Positions 26,965 to 36,151 of a stretch of 64,000 bases of DNA are shown in pieces. This stretch comes from Planctomycetes bacterium B3_Pla (GTDB lineage: Bacteria; Planctomycetota; Phycisphaerae; Sedimentisphaerales; Anaerobacaceae). The position numbers and the translations under genes were made by a program. The notes below the pieces were generated by a model, which saw only the letters and a list, made by a program, of their open reading frames with translations, was not told the origin of the DNA and did no database searches. The stretch's first letter is position 1; every line of letters begins with the position of its first letter. The stretch spans positions 248,001 to 312,000 of the forward strand of contig NJBM01000003.1 of NCBI GenBank assembly GCA_005223045.1, written 5' to 3'.

Positions 26965-26979
26965 GTTAACAAAGTAAAC
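26965..26979. promoter_or_regulatory. Imperfect inverted repeat between divergent GCKR-like and anmK genes
   Basis: GTTAAC-AAA-GTAAAC lies in the 130-base divergent intergenic region (one mismatch between the arms). It is a possible operator shared by both genes. Confidence 0.25.
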
Positions 26980-27068
26980 ACACTTTCCGCCGACCAGGTA
27001 CATTGCCAAGGCACTGGCACCGGTATATAATCCATCCGGCAACAATCGGTGGCGACAAGAGTCCAGAT

Positions 27069-28265
27069 ATGCAATTACAGGGCAAGAGAATAGTGGGTAG
27101 TCGAGTTCGACAGACAAAGGGCAAAACCCGAGTGGCCGGCCTGATGTCGGGGACATCTGCCGATGGGATCGACGTTGCAATAGTTGATATCACCAGGCAG
27201 AAAGTCAAGTTGGCGGCTTTCGATACGTTTCCGTACCCCCCCGCTTTGCGCCGGCAGATACTGCGTTTGTGCCGGCCAGAGTCGGCCCGGCTGGATGATA
27301 TTTGCCATTACAATTTCGTTTTGGGAGAAGTTTTTGCCGAGGCGGTCATCAAGCTCTGTTCCAGGAGCAGCATTGCCCTTAGCTCGATAGACCTGATAGG
27401 TTCACACGGCCAGACGATCTATCATAATCCTCGCGGCAAGCGCTACGGCCCCAGGACAGTTCGCTCCACCTTACAGACTGGCGAACCGTCTGTTATCGCG
27501 CATCGCACGGGGATTACAACGGTTGCGGATTTCAGGCCTCGCGACATGGCAGCCGGGGGCCAGGGCGCCCCGTTGGTGCCGTATGCTGATTATATTCTGC
27601 TTGGCCACAAGCGGCTTACTCGCGCCGTACAGAATATCGGGGGGATCGCCAACGTCACTTTCCTGCCGGGCGGCTGCAACCAGAGCAACATTATCGCCTT
27701 CGACACAGGACCCGGCAACATGGTCATTGACGGCATAATCCGGCTGGTCACCGCCGGCAAACAGCGCTTCGACCGCGGCGGAAAAATGGCAGCGCGGGGC
27801 GACGTTGACAGGAGACTGCTGAGCAAACTTCTTCGCCATCCTTTCTTGCGCCGGCGACCTCCAAAATCGACAGGCCGGGAAGAGTTCGGCGCTGCCTTCG
27901 CCGAGCAGCTCTATCGGCGAACTGCAAGCGAAGGCATAACCGACGCCGACGTCGCAGCGACTGTGACCGCCTTCACGGCAAAAAGTATCGCCCGCGCATA
28001 CCGTCAGTTTCTGCCGGCAATGCCTGACGAGGTAATATTGTGCGGGGGCGGCGCCCACAACCGCACACTGGTGGAAATGTTGCAGAATGAGCTGCCGGAG
28101 GTTAAGATGCTCTCCACCGACAACTTTGGAATAAGTGTCGATGCCAAGGAGGCGGTTTCGTTTGCGATTTTGGCATGGGCAACAATCAAGGGAATGACGA
28201 ATAATGTGCCCGGCGCTACCGGAGCCGACCAGCCGGTTATTTTAGGGAAGATCATACCGGTATGA
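27069..28265 (+). CDS. anmK: Anhydro-N-acetylmuramic acid kinase AnmK
   Basis: The start is uncertain: ATG 27069 has no good ribosome site, and the ORF also extends to 27003. Family sequence begins at VAGLMSGTSADGIDVAIV. It is about 398 residues. Diagnostic stretches are IGSHGQTIYHNP, ADFRPRDMAAGGQGAPLVP, NIGGIANVT, FDTGPGNMVID and CGGGAHN. AnmK uses ATP to open and phosphorylate 1,6-anhydroMurNAc to MurNAc-6-phosphate in the cytoplasm. Its stop overlaps the MurQ start (ATGA), so MurNAc-6-P is handed to the next enzyme. Together with NamZ this is a MurNAc recycling route. Confidence 0.92.
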   Translation: MQLQGKRIVGSRVRQTKGKTRVAGLMSGTSADGIDVAIVDITRQKVKLAAFDTFPYPPALRRQILRLCRPESARLDDICHYNFVLGEVFAEAVIKLCSRSSIALSSIDLIGSHGQTIYHNPRGKRYGPRTVRSTLQTGEPSVIAHRTGITTVADFRPRDMAAGGQGAPLVPYADYILLGHKRLTRAVQNIGGIANVTFLPGGCNQSNIIAFDTGPGNMVIDGIIRLVTAGKQRFDRGGKMAARGDVDRRLLSKLLRHPFLRRRPPKSTGREEFGAAFAEQLYRRTASEGITDADVAATVTAFTAKSIARAYRQFLPAMPDEVILCGGGAHNRTLVEMLQNELPEVKMLSTDNFGISVDAKEAVSFAILAWATIKGMTNNVPGATGADQPVILGKIIPV

Positions 28266-29170
28266 CAAAAAAACAGAGAGTCTTGCCGATAACCGAGAAA
28301 CGCAATCGCGCCAGCGAGAATATCGATCAACTCTCGACCCGGCAGATTGTTGCCCTGATCAATGCCGAAGATTCGCTTGTCCCCGCTGCCGTGGCGAAGC
28401 AGCGAAAACAGATTGCCGCCGCAATTGACGTAATTGTTGCGAGATTCAGGGAGGGGGGCCGGCTATTCTACGTCGGCGCCGGCACCAGCGGCAGGCTCGG
28501 CGTGTTGGATGCTTCGGAGTGCCCGCCAACGTTCGGTGTGCCGCCCTCGCTTGTGCAGGGCATCATTGCCGGAGGGCGAGGCGCGCTGGTCCGCTCCGCG
28601 GAAGGGGCGGAAGATTACCCCGAGGACGGCGCTGCGGCGATAGAAAACAAACGCGTCCGAGCAAAAGACGTCGTGGTCGGACTGGCGGCGTGCGGCATGA
28701 CTCCTTTTGTACACGGCGCCCTGAAACAGGCCCGGAAGACAGGGGCGGCGACCGTCTTTATAACCTGCGCTCCGGAAGCCGTTCGGCACATCCCAGCGGA
28801 CATAATCATCAATCCGGTTGTCGGCCCGGAAGTGGTCACAGGTTCGACCCGGATGAAAGCAGGGACCGCAACAAAACTCGTGCTCAACACTCTGACAACA
28901 GGAGCAATGATCAGATTGGGCAAGGTCTATGGCAATCTCATGGTTGACCTGAAGGCAACAAATGAAAAACTGCGAGATCGGTCATTGAGAATCGTAATGG
29001 AGATAACTAATCTCAACCGACCCGGCGCCAAGAGGCTGCTCACCAGCGCAGAGGAAAAGGTAAAGGCCGCCATTGTAATGCACTTTCGTCGGACGAATTT
29101 GGCAGGCGCGCTGAGAATCCTTGACGAGTGCGATCAATTCCTGCGGAAAGCCGTTGAGGAGACATCGTGA
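28262..29170 (+). CDS. murQ: N-acetylmuramic acid 6-phosphate etherase MurQ
   Basis: 302 residues, usual MurQ length. Motifs: FYVGAGTSGRLGVLDASECPPTFG (the Glu in DASEC is the catalytic residue in E. coli MurQ), VRSAEGAEDYPEDG, TGSTRMKAGTATK and LVLNTLTTGAMIRLGKVYG. It cleaves D-lactate from MurNAc-6-P to give GlcNAc-6-P in the cytoplasm. The start overlaps the anmK stop by 4 bases, and the stop (TGA at 29168-29170) overlaps the GTG start of the symporter, so AnmK-MurQ-symporter is one translationally coupled unit. Confidence 0.95.
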   Translation: MTKKQRVLPITEKRNRASENIDQLSTRQIVALINAEDSLVPAAVAKQRKQIAAAIDVIVARFREGGRLFYVGAGTSGRLGVLDASECPPTFGVPPSLVQGIIAGGRGALVRSAEGAEDYPEDGAAAIENKRVRAKDVVVGLAACGMTPFVHGALKQARKTGAATVFITCAPEAVRHIPADIIINPVVGPEVVTGSTRMKAGTATKLVLNTLTTGAMIRLGKVYGNLMVDLKATNEKLRDRSLRIVMEITNLNRPGAKRLLTSAEEKVKAAIVMHFRRTNLAGALRILDECDQFLRKAVEETS

Positions 29171-30663
29171 ATTCCATTGCAGCTCAGGCGGGAACATTGA
29201 GCGGGCTTGATTGGGGAATTGTCGGCGTCGGCGCTGCGCTGCTGTTCGTCATCTCATACGTTTTTGGCCGCGAGGAAAAGGATACGGACGACTTCTTCCG
29301 CGGAGGCAGGCGCGTTCCCCCGGTCGTGGCATGTCTGTCGTTCGTCGCCACGGAGATCAGCGCCCTGACAATTGTCGGCATCCCGCACACCGCATTTACC
29401 GAGAACTGGCGATGGCTCCAGTTTCTTGTTGGATTGGCTCTCGCCCGACTCGTCGTGGCGTTTCTGTTTATTCCCGCATTCTACAAGCATAACTGCACCA
29501 GCATCTACGAGTTCCTGGGCCACCGATTCGGGCCGGCTACCCAGTACACCGGCTCGATTTACTTTTTCATTACACGCCTTCTGGCTTCGGGCGTTCGTCT
29601 TTATGCAACGTGTATGGCCATCGGCGTCATCATGGGTTGGCCCCTGATGGCAACTATAGCGCTGTTCACCGTTGTCAGCATTGCCTTCATCGGCTTTGGC
29701 GGCATCAAGGCGGTCGTCTGGGCCGGAGCATATCAGGCCATTTTCTTCGTTGTTGCCGGTGTCGCGGTCGCCAGCTATCTCATTCAGCACATTGACGGCG
29801 GCCTGGCAGCGGCCCTGCAAACCGCATACGACGCCGGACGACTAAGCACGTTCCACTTCAAGTTCGACCTGAAAGACGCTTCCACTTTCTGGGCGTGGCT
29901 GCCCGCCGGGTTCTTTATTGGGCTGGTCTCTTTCGGGACCGATCAGGAGATGGTTCAGAGATTGCTCACGGTTAAGACTCGAAAGAGCAGTCAGAAGACC
30001 ATCATCTCAACAATAATTACCGTCTGGCCCGTTTACTGGCTCTATCTGCTCATCGGCACGCTGCTTTACATCTTCTACCAGCAGAATCCTTCGCTCGTCC
30101 TGCCTGACAAACTCAAAGAAATCCTGCCACATTTTACAACGGAGGTTTTGCCGACGGGCCTCAAAGGTCTGGTGCTGGGGGCAATCTTCATGGCCAGCGT
30201 GGATTCCCCGCTCAGTTCGCTAACGTCTTCATTTGTGACCGACATTTATCGCCCGCTGATTAACAGGTGCGCCTCGGAGAAGCACTATCTGCTTGTGTCC
30301 AGAATAGGCGTGCTCGCGTTCGGCCTGGTTCTGGCCGGGATCGCGGTAGCCTGCGCTCCTGTGGAGAACATCCTGTGGTTTGCCTTCGAGATACTCTCGG
30401 TCACGGGAGGTCCCATGCTGGGCGTTTTCCTGCTCGGCTTGCTCACACGGCGGAAAGCCAACCTCACAAACATCCCGGCTATGCTCATAAGCACGGGTGT
30501 CTGTTTGACGATGTTGCTCCTTAGAAAGCTAAGACCGGACATACTCGACCTCGCATGGAGCTGGCTTGTCGTCATCGGAACCGTCATCACGTTCGTCCTG
30601 GGATTGTGCTTTGGTTCGGGCGATTACGAAGCCGGGAACCACCAAACAAAACCTGAACGTTGA
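29167..30663 (+). CDS. Sodium:solute symporter (SSS), candidate MurNAc importer
   Basis: 498 residues and about 13 membrane helices, SSS family. Hallmarks: the N-terminal DDFFRGGRRVPPVVACLSFVATE, GFGGIKAVVWAGAYQ and MASVDSPLSSLTSS. The start is GTG 29167 within the MurQ stop (GTGA), so it is translationally coupled to anmK-murQ. Many bacteria use a PTS permease (MurP) or AmpG for this pathway. Here an ion-coupled transporter is in its place, so it may bring in MurNAc or anhydro-muropeptide sugars. The 3' end overlaps the convergent MoeA-like gene by 77 bases. Confidence 0.9.
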   Translation: MNSIAAQAGTLSGLDWGIVGVGAALLFVISYVFGREEKDTDDFFRGGRRVPPVVACLSFVATEISALTIVGIPHTAFTENWRWLQFLVGLALARLVVAFLFIPAFYKHNCTSIYEFLGHRFGPATQYTGSIYFFITRLLASGVRLYATCMAIGVIMGWPLMATIALFTVVSIAFIGFGGIKAVVWAGAYQAIFFVVAGVAVASYLIQHIDGGLAAALQTAYDAGRLSTFHFKFDLKDASTFWAWLPAGFFIGLVSFGTDQEMVQRLLTVKTRKSSQKTIISTIITVWPVYWLYLLIGTLLYIFYQQNPSLVLPDKLKEILPHFTTEVLPTGLKGLVLGAIFMASVDSPLSSLTSSFVTDIYRPLINRCASEKHYLLVSRIGVLAFGLVLAGIAVACAPVENILWFAFEILSVTGGPMLGVFLLGLLTRRKANLTNIPAMLISTGVCLTMLLLRKLRPDILDLAWSWLVVIGTVITFVLGLCFGSGDYEAGNHQTKPER

Positions 30664-31855
30664 TCGGCTCATTCTCCTGAAATTGTTCTACCCCTTCCGG
30701 AATCTTTATCAGTGCGTTCGCATTTGCCTGAGATTGAAGACGGCTACCCTTTTCCAGAGGAGTGACGAATGACCGATCGTCATCTTCTTCTATCCTGGCA
30801 TAAAGAAACTGCGTCCAATCCTTTTGCCCCCTTACAGTCTTGGTGATAGCGGCCGTCTTGTACTCGAACGGAGCCGGATCCCTGCCCGCCAAGTGAAAAA
30901 TGCCGGGTAGCGCGATCTGCAGGAAAGCCATCTCATTAGAGGGTGGGCCGCCCGGAAGGCAAAAGACGGTCTTATCATCCAAGAGAATCAGCGCCACCGC
31001 CTTGCCCGGGCCTATTCTGACACGATGGAAAACTGTCTCTCCACCCATTTCCCTGAACACTTTGACAGTCAGGTCCCTCTCGCTCTTCCACGCCCCGCCG
31101 CTGGTGAGAAGGACGTCAGTGCGTTCTAACATGCCCTCAACGGCCCTGGCAAGATCGCGACTCTGGTCCCCCACCACTGCAACTTCGGCCTCCATCCGGA
31201 AGTGCCTCAGCCAGGACAACAGGGTAACAAGATTGCTCGCATAGAGCTGCCCCGGCAACAAAGGCCTGCCGGGACTGACAATCTCGTCGCCCGTAGCGAT
31301 AACACCTATCTTTGGCCGTCGATAGACTCGAACCGTGGAGACTCCACCGGCGGCCAGCAAACCCGTCATGGCAGGAGTCAGGACCTCTCCGCACGAAACG
31401 ATTGGCTTGCCCCTGGCCACGTCGAAGCCTTGTTCGATTATGTTCCTCCCCGGCCCGGCATCTCGATGACACAATACCGAATCGCCCTCTTCCGTCGTAA
31501 ATTCATTGGCGATTACAGCATCTGCTCCGGCAGGAATTCTCGCTCCTGTCATGATCCTGACTGCCGTGCCGGACTGTACCGCCACGTCCGCGGCGCCGCC
31601 TGCAACAAACGTCCCGCACACCTTCAGCTTAACAGCCTGGTCCCGTCCAGCGTGCTCAAGGTCCTCCGAAACCACGGCATAACCATCTTTCAAGGATGTC
31701 GGCGCAGACGGGCAATCCACCTTCGCGATGCAGTCTTCGGTAGCCACCAGTCCTCCGACCCGATCGACCGGCAGATTGACAGGAGCAAGCCGAGTCACGC
31801 GGCCCAACATCTGAGACAGGGCCTCATCAAGGCCTATATCGTATTCCGTACTCAT
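30587..31855 (-). CDS. moeA: MoeA-like molybdopterin molybdenumtransferase
   Basis: 422 residues, the usual length. Family marks: YAV near the N-terminus (SLKDGYAVVSE), VRIMTGARIPAGADAVI, IGVIATGDEI and LYASN. Two conserved loops are changed. The usual SGGVSxGDYD reads TSGGAWKSERD, and the usual LPGNPVS reads LPGGPPSNEMAF. MoeA inserts molybdate into the pterin cofactor (after MogA) in the cytoplasm; with these changes activity is likely but not certain. No other Mo-cofactor genes are nearby. The last 25 codons overlap the convergent symporter gene. Confidence 0.8.
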   Translation of the reverse strand: MSTEYDIGLDEALSQMLGRVTRLAPVNLPVDRVGGLVATEDCIAKVDCPSAPTSLKDGYAVVSEDLEHAGRDQAVKLKVCGTFVAGGAADVAVQSGTAVRIMTGARIPAGADAVIANEFTTEEGDSVLCHRDAGPGRNIIEQGFDVARGKPIVSCGEVLTPAMTGLLAAGGVSTVRVYRRPKIGVIATGDEIVSPGRPLLPGQLYASNLVTLLSWLRHFRMEAEVAVVGDQSRDLARAVEGMLERTDVLLTSGGAWKSERDLTVKVFREMGGETVFHRVRIGPGKAVALILLDDKTVFCLPGGPPSNEMAFLQIALPGIFHLAGRDPAPFEYKTAAITKTVRGQKDWTQFLYARIEEDDDRSFVTPLEKGSRLQSQANANALIKIPEGVEQFQENEPINVQVLFGGSRLRNRPNQSTIPGRT

Positions 31856-32003
31856 TTTGCATTGATCCTCACAGCTATTTCAACTAATGTCCGGCCGATT
31901 GTACTGCCGCAGCGTTTGCTTTCAAGAATAGTTTTGCGTTTCCCGGCGTATTCGCACAAAATATGAATCCAAATGAACACTCATTTTCGAAAGGGTCTTT
32001 GAT

Positions 32004-34409
32004 ATGGTACGGAAAGTATTGTTGGTCGTCGCGCTGCTTATACTTGGATGCTCGGACGGCGTGATGGGGGTCGAAACCGAATTGTGGGACATTTTCGAGC
32101 TTACGTTGAAGGGGCCGACCGACGGCAATCCGTTCGTCGATGTCACATTCGGCGCGGAGTTCAGGCAAGGTGGCGAAGTCTTCAAACCGGCGGGATTCTA
32201 TGACGGCAACGGCTCATACAAGGTCCGGTTCATGCCCAATAGAACGGGCAAATGGACATATACGACTAAGAGCAACCGCAAAGAGCTGAACGGCAGGAAG
32301 GGCAACTTCACCTGTACGAAAGTCGGCCCCGGCAACCATGGCCCGGTGAGGGTGAGCGACACCTATAAGCTGGCCTACGCCGACGGCACGCCGCACTTCT
32401 CGGTCGGAACGACATGTTACGCCTGGGTGCACCAGGGCGACAGAATGGAAGAGCAGACGCTCGAAACGTTGAAGAATGCCCCGTTCAACAAGATGCGGAT
32501 GTGTGTTTTCCCCAAGGCATATTCGTATAACAAAAATGAGCCTGAATATTATGCATACGAAGGCAAGCCGCCCAAGGACTGGGATTTCAAGCGTTTCAAT
32601 CCGGCGTTCTGGCACCACTTTGAAAAGAGAGTCAGGCAACTGCGCGATATGGGTATCGAAGCTGACATTATCATTTTTCATCCCTACGATCGCTGGGATT
32701 TCAAGAACATGGGGCACGAAAACAACTTGTTCTATTTGCGGTATCTGGTGGCGCGTCTGGCCGCCTATCGCAATGTCTGGTGGTCGTTCGCGAATGAATT
32801 CGACCTGCTAAAGTGGCCGATGGAACACTGGGACCAGTACATGAAATTAGTGCAGCAGATAGATCCGTACGATCATCTGCGCGGTATTCATAACTGCCGC
32901 ACCTGGTACGATCACAGCAAGCCCTGGGTAACGCACAGCAGCATACAAAACAGCGACTTTAGACGAGCGAAGGAATATCGAGAGAAATATGGTAAGCCTG
33001 CGATATACGATGAGTGCCGGTATGAGGGCGATATCCCACAGGGCTGGGGGCATATTTCCGCCGAGCAGATGACGAGGAATTTCTGGATGGGTTCGTTAGC
33101 TGGCTGCTACGTCGGACACGGCGAGACTTATAAGCATCCGGAAGATTTGCTCTGGTGGGCCAAGGGCGGTGTGTTGCGAGGTCAAAGCCCAGCGCGGATT
33201 CAGTTTATGAAAGACATTGTCGAGGAGCTGCCTTACGCACAAATGGACCCTGATTTTAGCAACTACCCGGAAGTTTACATCCTGTCCAAACAGGCAGAGT
33301 GCTACCTGATGTATTTCGCCGGAAAGAATCCTGTAGCACTCGACCTACCGGGTGACAGACCATATAAGGTTGACGGCATCGACACATGGGGGATGAAGAT
33401 CCTCCCGATAGGCTCAGCGAGCAAGGGCAAATTCACATTTATGCCGCCCAAGCAGGACTACGCAATCCGTCTGACCAGGTATGCAAGTGGCGAGAAGATG
33501 CGGCCCGAAGCAAAGGCAACAGCGGACAAAACCGAAGGCATCGCTCCCTTGACGGTCAGGTTCTCAACCCCGTGGAAAGAGAATTGCCGCTGGGACTTCG
33601 GCGATGAAAGAAATTCGACAGAGAAGACGCCGGCGCATACTTTCCAGGAGCCGGGAATATATACGGTCATCCTGACAATAACAGACAGAGACGGCTCGAG
33701 CGCCTGCGCTACGCTGCCGATAAGAGTTGACCGCAACTCGAAGGAGCCCGTCGTGAAGTTCGGTTTTGTCGATGGCGATTATCCTAAGGTGACGCTGCAC
33801 GGCGGGAAAATCACAAGATCATCCGACGGCGCCTACGATCTCGGGTCCGGCAAACCATTTACCTGGATCAAAACAGGAGACGGGCCAATAAGGGAATTGG
33901 AAGGCGCACGGTCGTTCACGATAACCGGCTGGCTCAAAGCATCCGGCATGAAAGTCGGCTCCGGCGGCAACCGGATACTCTTTAGCCTGCAACACAATCA
34001 CTCCGGCATCGATCTCGTCCATCATGCAAACGGCGCTATGCGTCTGGCCGTCAACGAATGGCCTGATCGCATTCGTAACGACAGTTCCGAGGGCAAAGTG
34101 AAGCTCGGAAAGTGGGTATTCTTTACCGTCACGTACGATGCATCAAAGCGGAAAGATAACGTTTGCTGGTACTTCGGCGACGAAAACACGCCGGCAAACC
34201 TTGACCGCAAAACCAGTTACAACAACGGGCCGGTCGATGAAGGCACCGGCGATTTGGCGATAGGCAACTTCAACAAGACTCTGCAAGGGGCCGGGCTGGA
34301 CCGACAATTCCGAGGCCAAATTCGTGGTTTACAGATTTATGCCAGCCGTTTAGGCCGGCGAGGGGCACTCTCGCTGGAAAAAATCCGAGAGCTGCAAAAA
34401 ATGAGATGA
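32004..34409 (+). CDS. Secreted DUF5060/DUF4038 (GH140-like) hydrolase with PKD and LamG modules
   Basis: 801 residues with a signal or lipoprotein leader (LLVVALLILGC). Domains in order: DUF5060-type beta-sandwich (about 30-105); a TIM barrel (about 115-470) resembling DUF4038 / apiosidase-like enzymes, with catalytic Glu candidates E265 (WWSFANEFD) and E337 (AIYDECRYEGD); a PKD domain (about 500-580, APLTVRF...YTVILTITDRDG); and a C-terminal LamG (about 600-795). It looks like an extracellular or periplasmic exo-hydrolase with binding modules. The substrate is unknown. It is a single gene, next to the FG-GAP gene on the opposite strand. Confidence 0.8.
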   Translation: MVRKVLLVVALLILGCSDGVMGVETELWDIFELTLKGPTDGNPFVDVTFGAEFRQGGEVFKPAGFYDGNGSYKVRFMPNRTGKWTYTTKSNRKELNGRKGNFTCTKVGPGNHGPVRVSDTYKLAYADGTPHFSVGTTCYAWVHQGDRMEEQTLETLKNAPFNKMRMCVFPKAYSYNKNEPEYYAYEGKPPKDWDFKRFNPAFWHHFEKRVRQLRDMGIEADIIIFHPYDRWDFKNMGHENNLFYLRYLVARLAAYRNVWWSFANEFDLLKWPMEHWDQYMKLVQQIDPYDHLRGIHNCRTWYDHSKPWVTHSSIQNSDFRRAKEYREKYGKPAIYDECRYEGDIPQGWGHISAEQMTRNFWMGSLAGCYVGHGETYKHPEDLLWWAKGGVLRGQSPARIQFMKDIVEELPYAQMDPDFSNYPEVYILSKQAECYLMYFAGKNPVALDLPGDRPYKVDGIDTWGMKILPIGSASKGKFTFMPPKQDYAIRLTRYASGEKMRPEAKATADKTEGIAPLTVRFSTPWKENCRWDFGDERNSTEKTPAHTFQEPGIYTVILTITDRDGSSACATLPIRVDRNSKEPVVKFGFVDGDYPKVTLHGGKITRSSDGAYDLGSGKPFTWIKTGDGPIRELEGARSFTITGWLKASGMKVGSGGNRILFSLQHNHSGIDLVHHANGAMRLAVNEWPDRIRNDSSEGKVKLGKWVFFTVTYDASKRKDNVCWYFGDENTPANLDRKTSYNNGPVDEGTGDLAIGNFNKTLQGAGLDRQFRGQIRGLQIYASRLGRRGALSLEKIRELQKMR

Positions 34410-34478
34410 CATTCACATCTTTGGCGCAGGCAGGTGAGAATCGCAAGCACAGGTTATTGTTCCGACCGCAGCGCTATT

Positions 34479-35852
34479 TTACGGCGAATAATAGTTGTGA
34501 CATTGCTTCAACCGGCGGTAATTTCTTTCGACCCACAGGCGCTCTTTGTCGGGTCTCGGATTAGGCTCGGTGTTTTGATATATGTGCAATTCGCTGCCGT
34601 TTAAGACGATCATCTCCTCTCGCCAGTCGCCTGTGACGTCCGCGACGTACAGCCGGTCTGCATGCTCTCCAAAGTGCGCCACAAACTTGCCGGTCAGCGG
34701 CTCGAAGATGCAAATATCACCGCTCTCGTGCCTCTCCTTGGCGCAGGCTAATTGCTGCCGTTTGCCGGTCCAGTCAATTGTGTAAATCACTTCCACACCG
34801 CTTGCAGTCCACCCCTCCGGGGCAACGTCGTCCATGCTGTAATCGAAGATTTTGTTGCCGGACGAGTCAAAGACGAATGGCTTTTGATGCTGTGTGTAAC
34901 GTGACCGGCACCATATAAAGATATCATCGCTGCCCTTGCTAAAACGGCCAATCGCGGCATTCTGAGGCTCCTGCTTTTTGAAATTGCTCCGCCAGATCGG
35001 GCCTGCCATGCCGACGACCTGCACATGATTCGCCCCTTCCTCAAGCATTATCACCTCAAGACCAGGCATCTCGGGCCTGACATCTGCAACGAACACACTG
35101 TCCATGTGCCATCTCCCGGGGACCGCCCGCGCCAGCAGCTTGCCTTCTGGCGAGAAGATCGTTGCCCCGAGCACCTCGTCGCGTCCGTCCCCATCGAGGT
35201 CGACAAGTCTTGCCCCGTTGTGTGCGCAGGAAAGAAACTTGTCGGTTTCCCAAAGCGGCTCGCCGCCGGACAGAAGTTGATCCATCGTATAGGCGGCAAG
35301 GAATTTACCCATGCGATAACCGGTCTTGTTCGTGGTTTGCAGCAAAATATCGCGGTCGCCTCCGGTACCCCGAAAGTCCGCAATCATGGCAACTTCCCAG
35401 CGGGCGGCTTCCCTGGGATAGGCCGGCGCTGCACTGGCCTGCTCCTTTCCCGTCGCGCCTTCTACTACGTGGAGGACAGAATCCTTAGTGAGGAAGACTA
35501 CCTCGCAGTTACCGTCTCCATCCACATCGCCGGCAGCCACACCAGGCCCGTTATGACCGGGCAGACCCTGCCTTTCGCTTGAGCTGCCGACCACGATATC
35601 AATCTTCTTGATCCAAAGCTTTCTTCCATCACTGCCGTAAACGGCCAGGTGTCCCGGAACTGTTACTAAGTAATCCATTTTCCCATCGTCATCAGCGTCA
35701 GCCACGATTATTCCACCTGCGGAATCCTCGGGCGCAGGGATGTTCAGTTTGATAACAAATGGCTTGTTCTGGTCCGTTTGCCCTCCGAAAACCATCGTAG
35801 CGCAAACAAGCAGACAGATAGCCGATTTCAGCGTTGTTTCACACAAACTCAT
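34479..35852 (-). CDS. Secreted FG-GAP/beta-propeller protein, RG lyase-like
   Basis: The start at 35852 is supported by GTGGAGAAATGTT upstream and a signal peptide ending near MVFGG. It is about 457 residues. It carries several Ca-binding FG-GAP motifs: ADADDDGKMDYL, GDVDGDGNCEVV, DLDGDGRDEVL and a weaker ADVTGDWREEM. The end (LWVERNYRRLKQCHNYYSP) is a recurrent motif of this protein group. The fold is a 7/8-blade propeller as in PL11 rhamnogalacturonan lyases or integrin-like proteins. A role in pectin or algal glycan binding or cleavage is inferred. Confidence 0.7.
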   Translation of the reverse strand: MSLCETTLKSAICLLVCATMVFGGQTDQNKPFVIKLNIPAPEDSAGGIIVADADDDGKMDYLVTVPGHLAVYGSDGRKLWIKKIDIVVGSSSERQGLPGHNGPGVAAGDVDGDGNCEVVFLTKDSVLHVVEGATGKEQASAAPAYPREAARWEVAMIADFRGTGGDRDILLQTTNKTGYRMGKFLAAYTMDQLLSGGEPLWETDKFLSCAHNGARLVDLDGDGRDEVLGATIFSPEGKLLARAVPGRWHMDSVFVADVRPEMPGLEVIMLEEGANHVQVVGMAGPIWRSNFKKQEPQNAAIGRFSKGSDDIFIWCRSRYTQHQKPFVFDSSGNKIFDYSMDDVAPEGWTASGVEVIYTIDWTGKRQQLACAKERHESGDICIFEPLTGKFVAHFGEHADRLYVADVTGDWREEMIVLNGSELHIYQNTEPNPRPDKERLWVERNYRRLKQCHNYYSP

Positions 35853-36021
35853 AACATTTCTCCACATAAACAGAATTATTCGGCAAAAATATCTTCTGAG
35901 ACAAGGCATTCTGTCAATTTAACACAAATGGCCTCCGACAGCAATGGCTTGCTTGTTCAGCATCCTGAAAACTCGCTTATCCCGTCAAAACACATAGAAA
36001 ATTTGCAATAAAACTGTTGAT

Positions 36022-36050
36022 TTGACGCTTTATATTAGGCAAAATAGACT
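36022..36050 (+). promoter_or_regulatory. Sigma-70-like promoter for the candidate selenoprotein gene
   Basis: TTGACG and TAGACT with a 17-base spacer, about 100 bases before the start codon. Confidence 0.45.
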
Positions 36051-36151
36051 AAATTTGCCGGGTAGGGGCTGTTTAGAAACCTTCATGCTGGATCAGATAG
36101 CGTCTTGGCGCATCTAACGCAGTAGATTGCATCAATTGTAAGGAGTTGGCA

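Noticed and set aside
36065-36073. GGGGCTGTT resembling the repeat end of the 13-kb element
   Set aside because: Only nine bases match and the following bases differ; no partner end was found.
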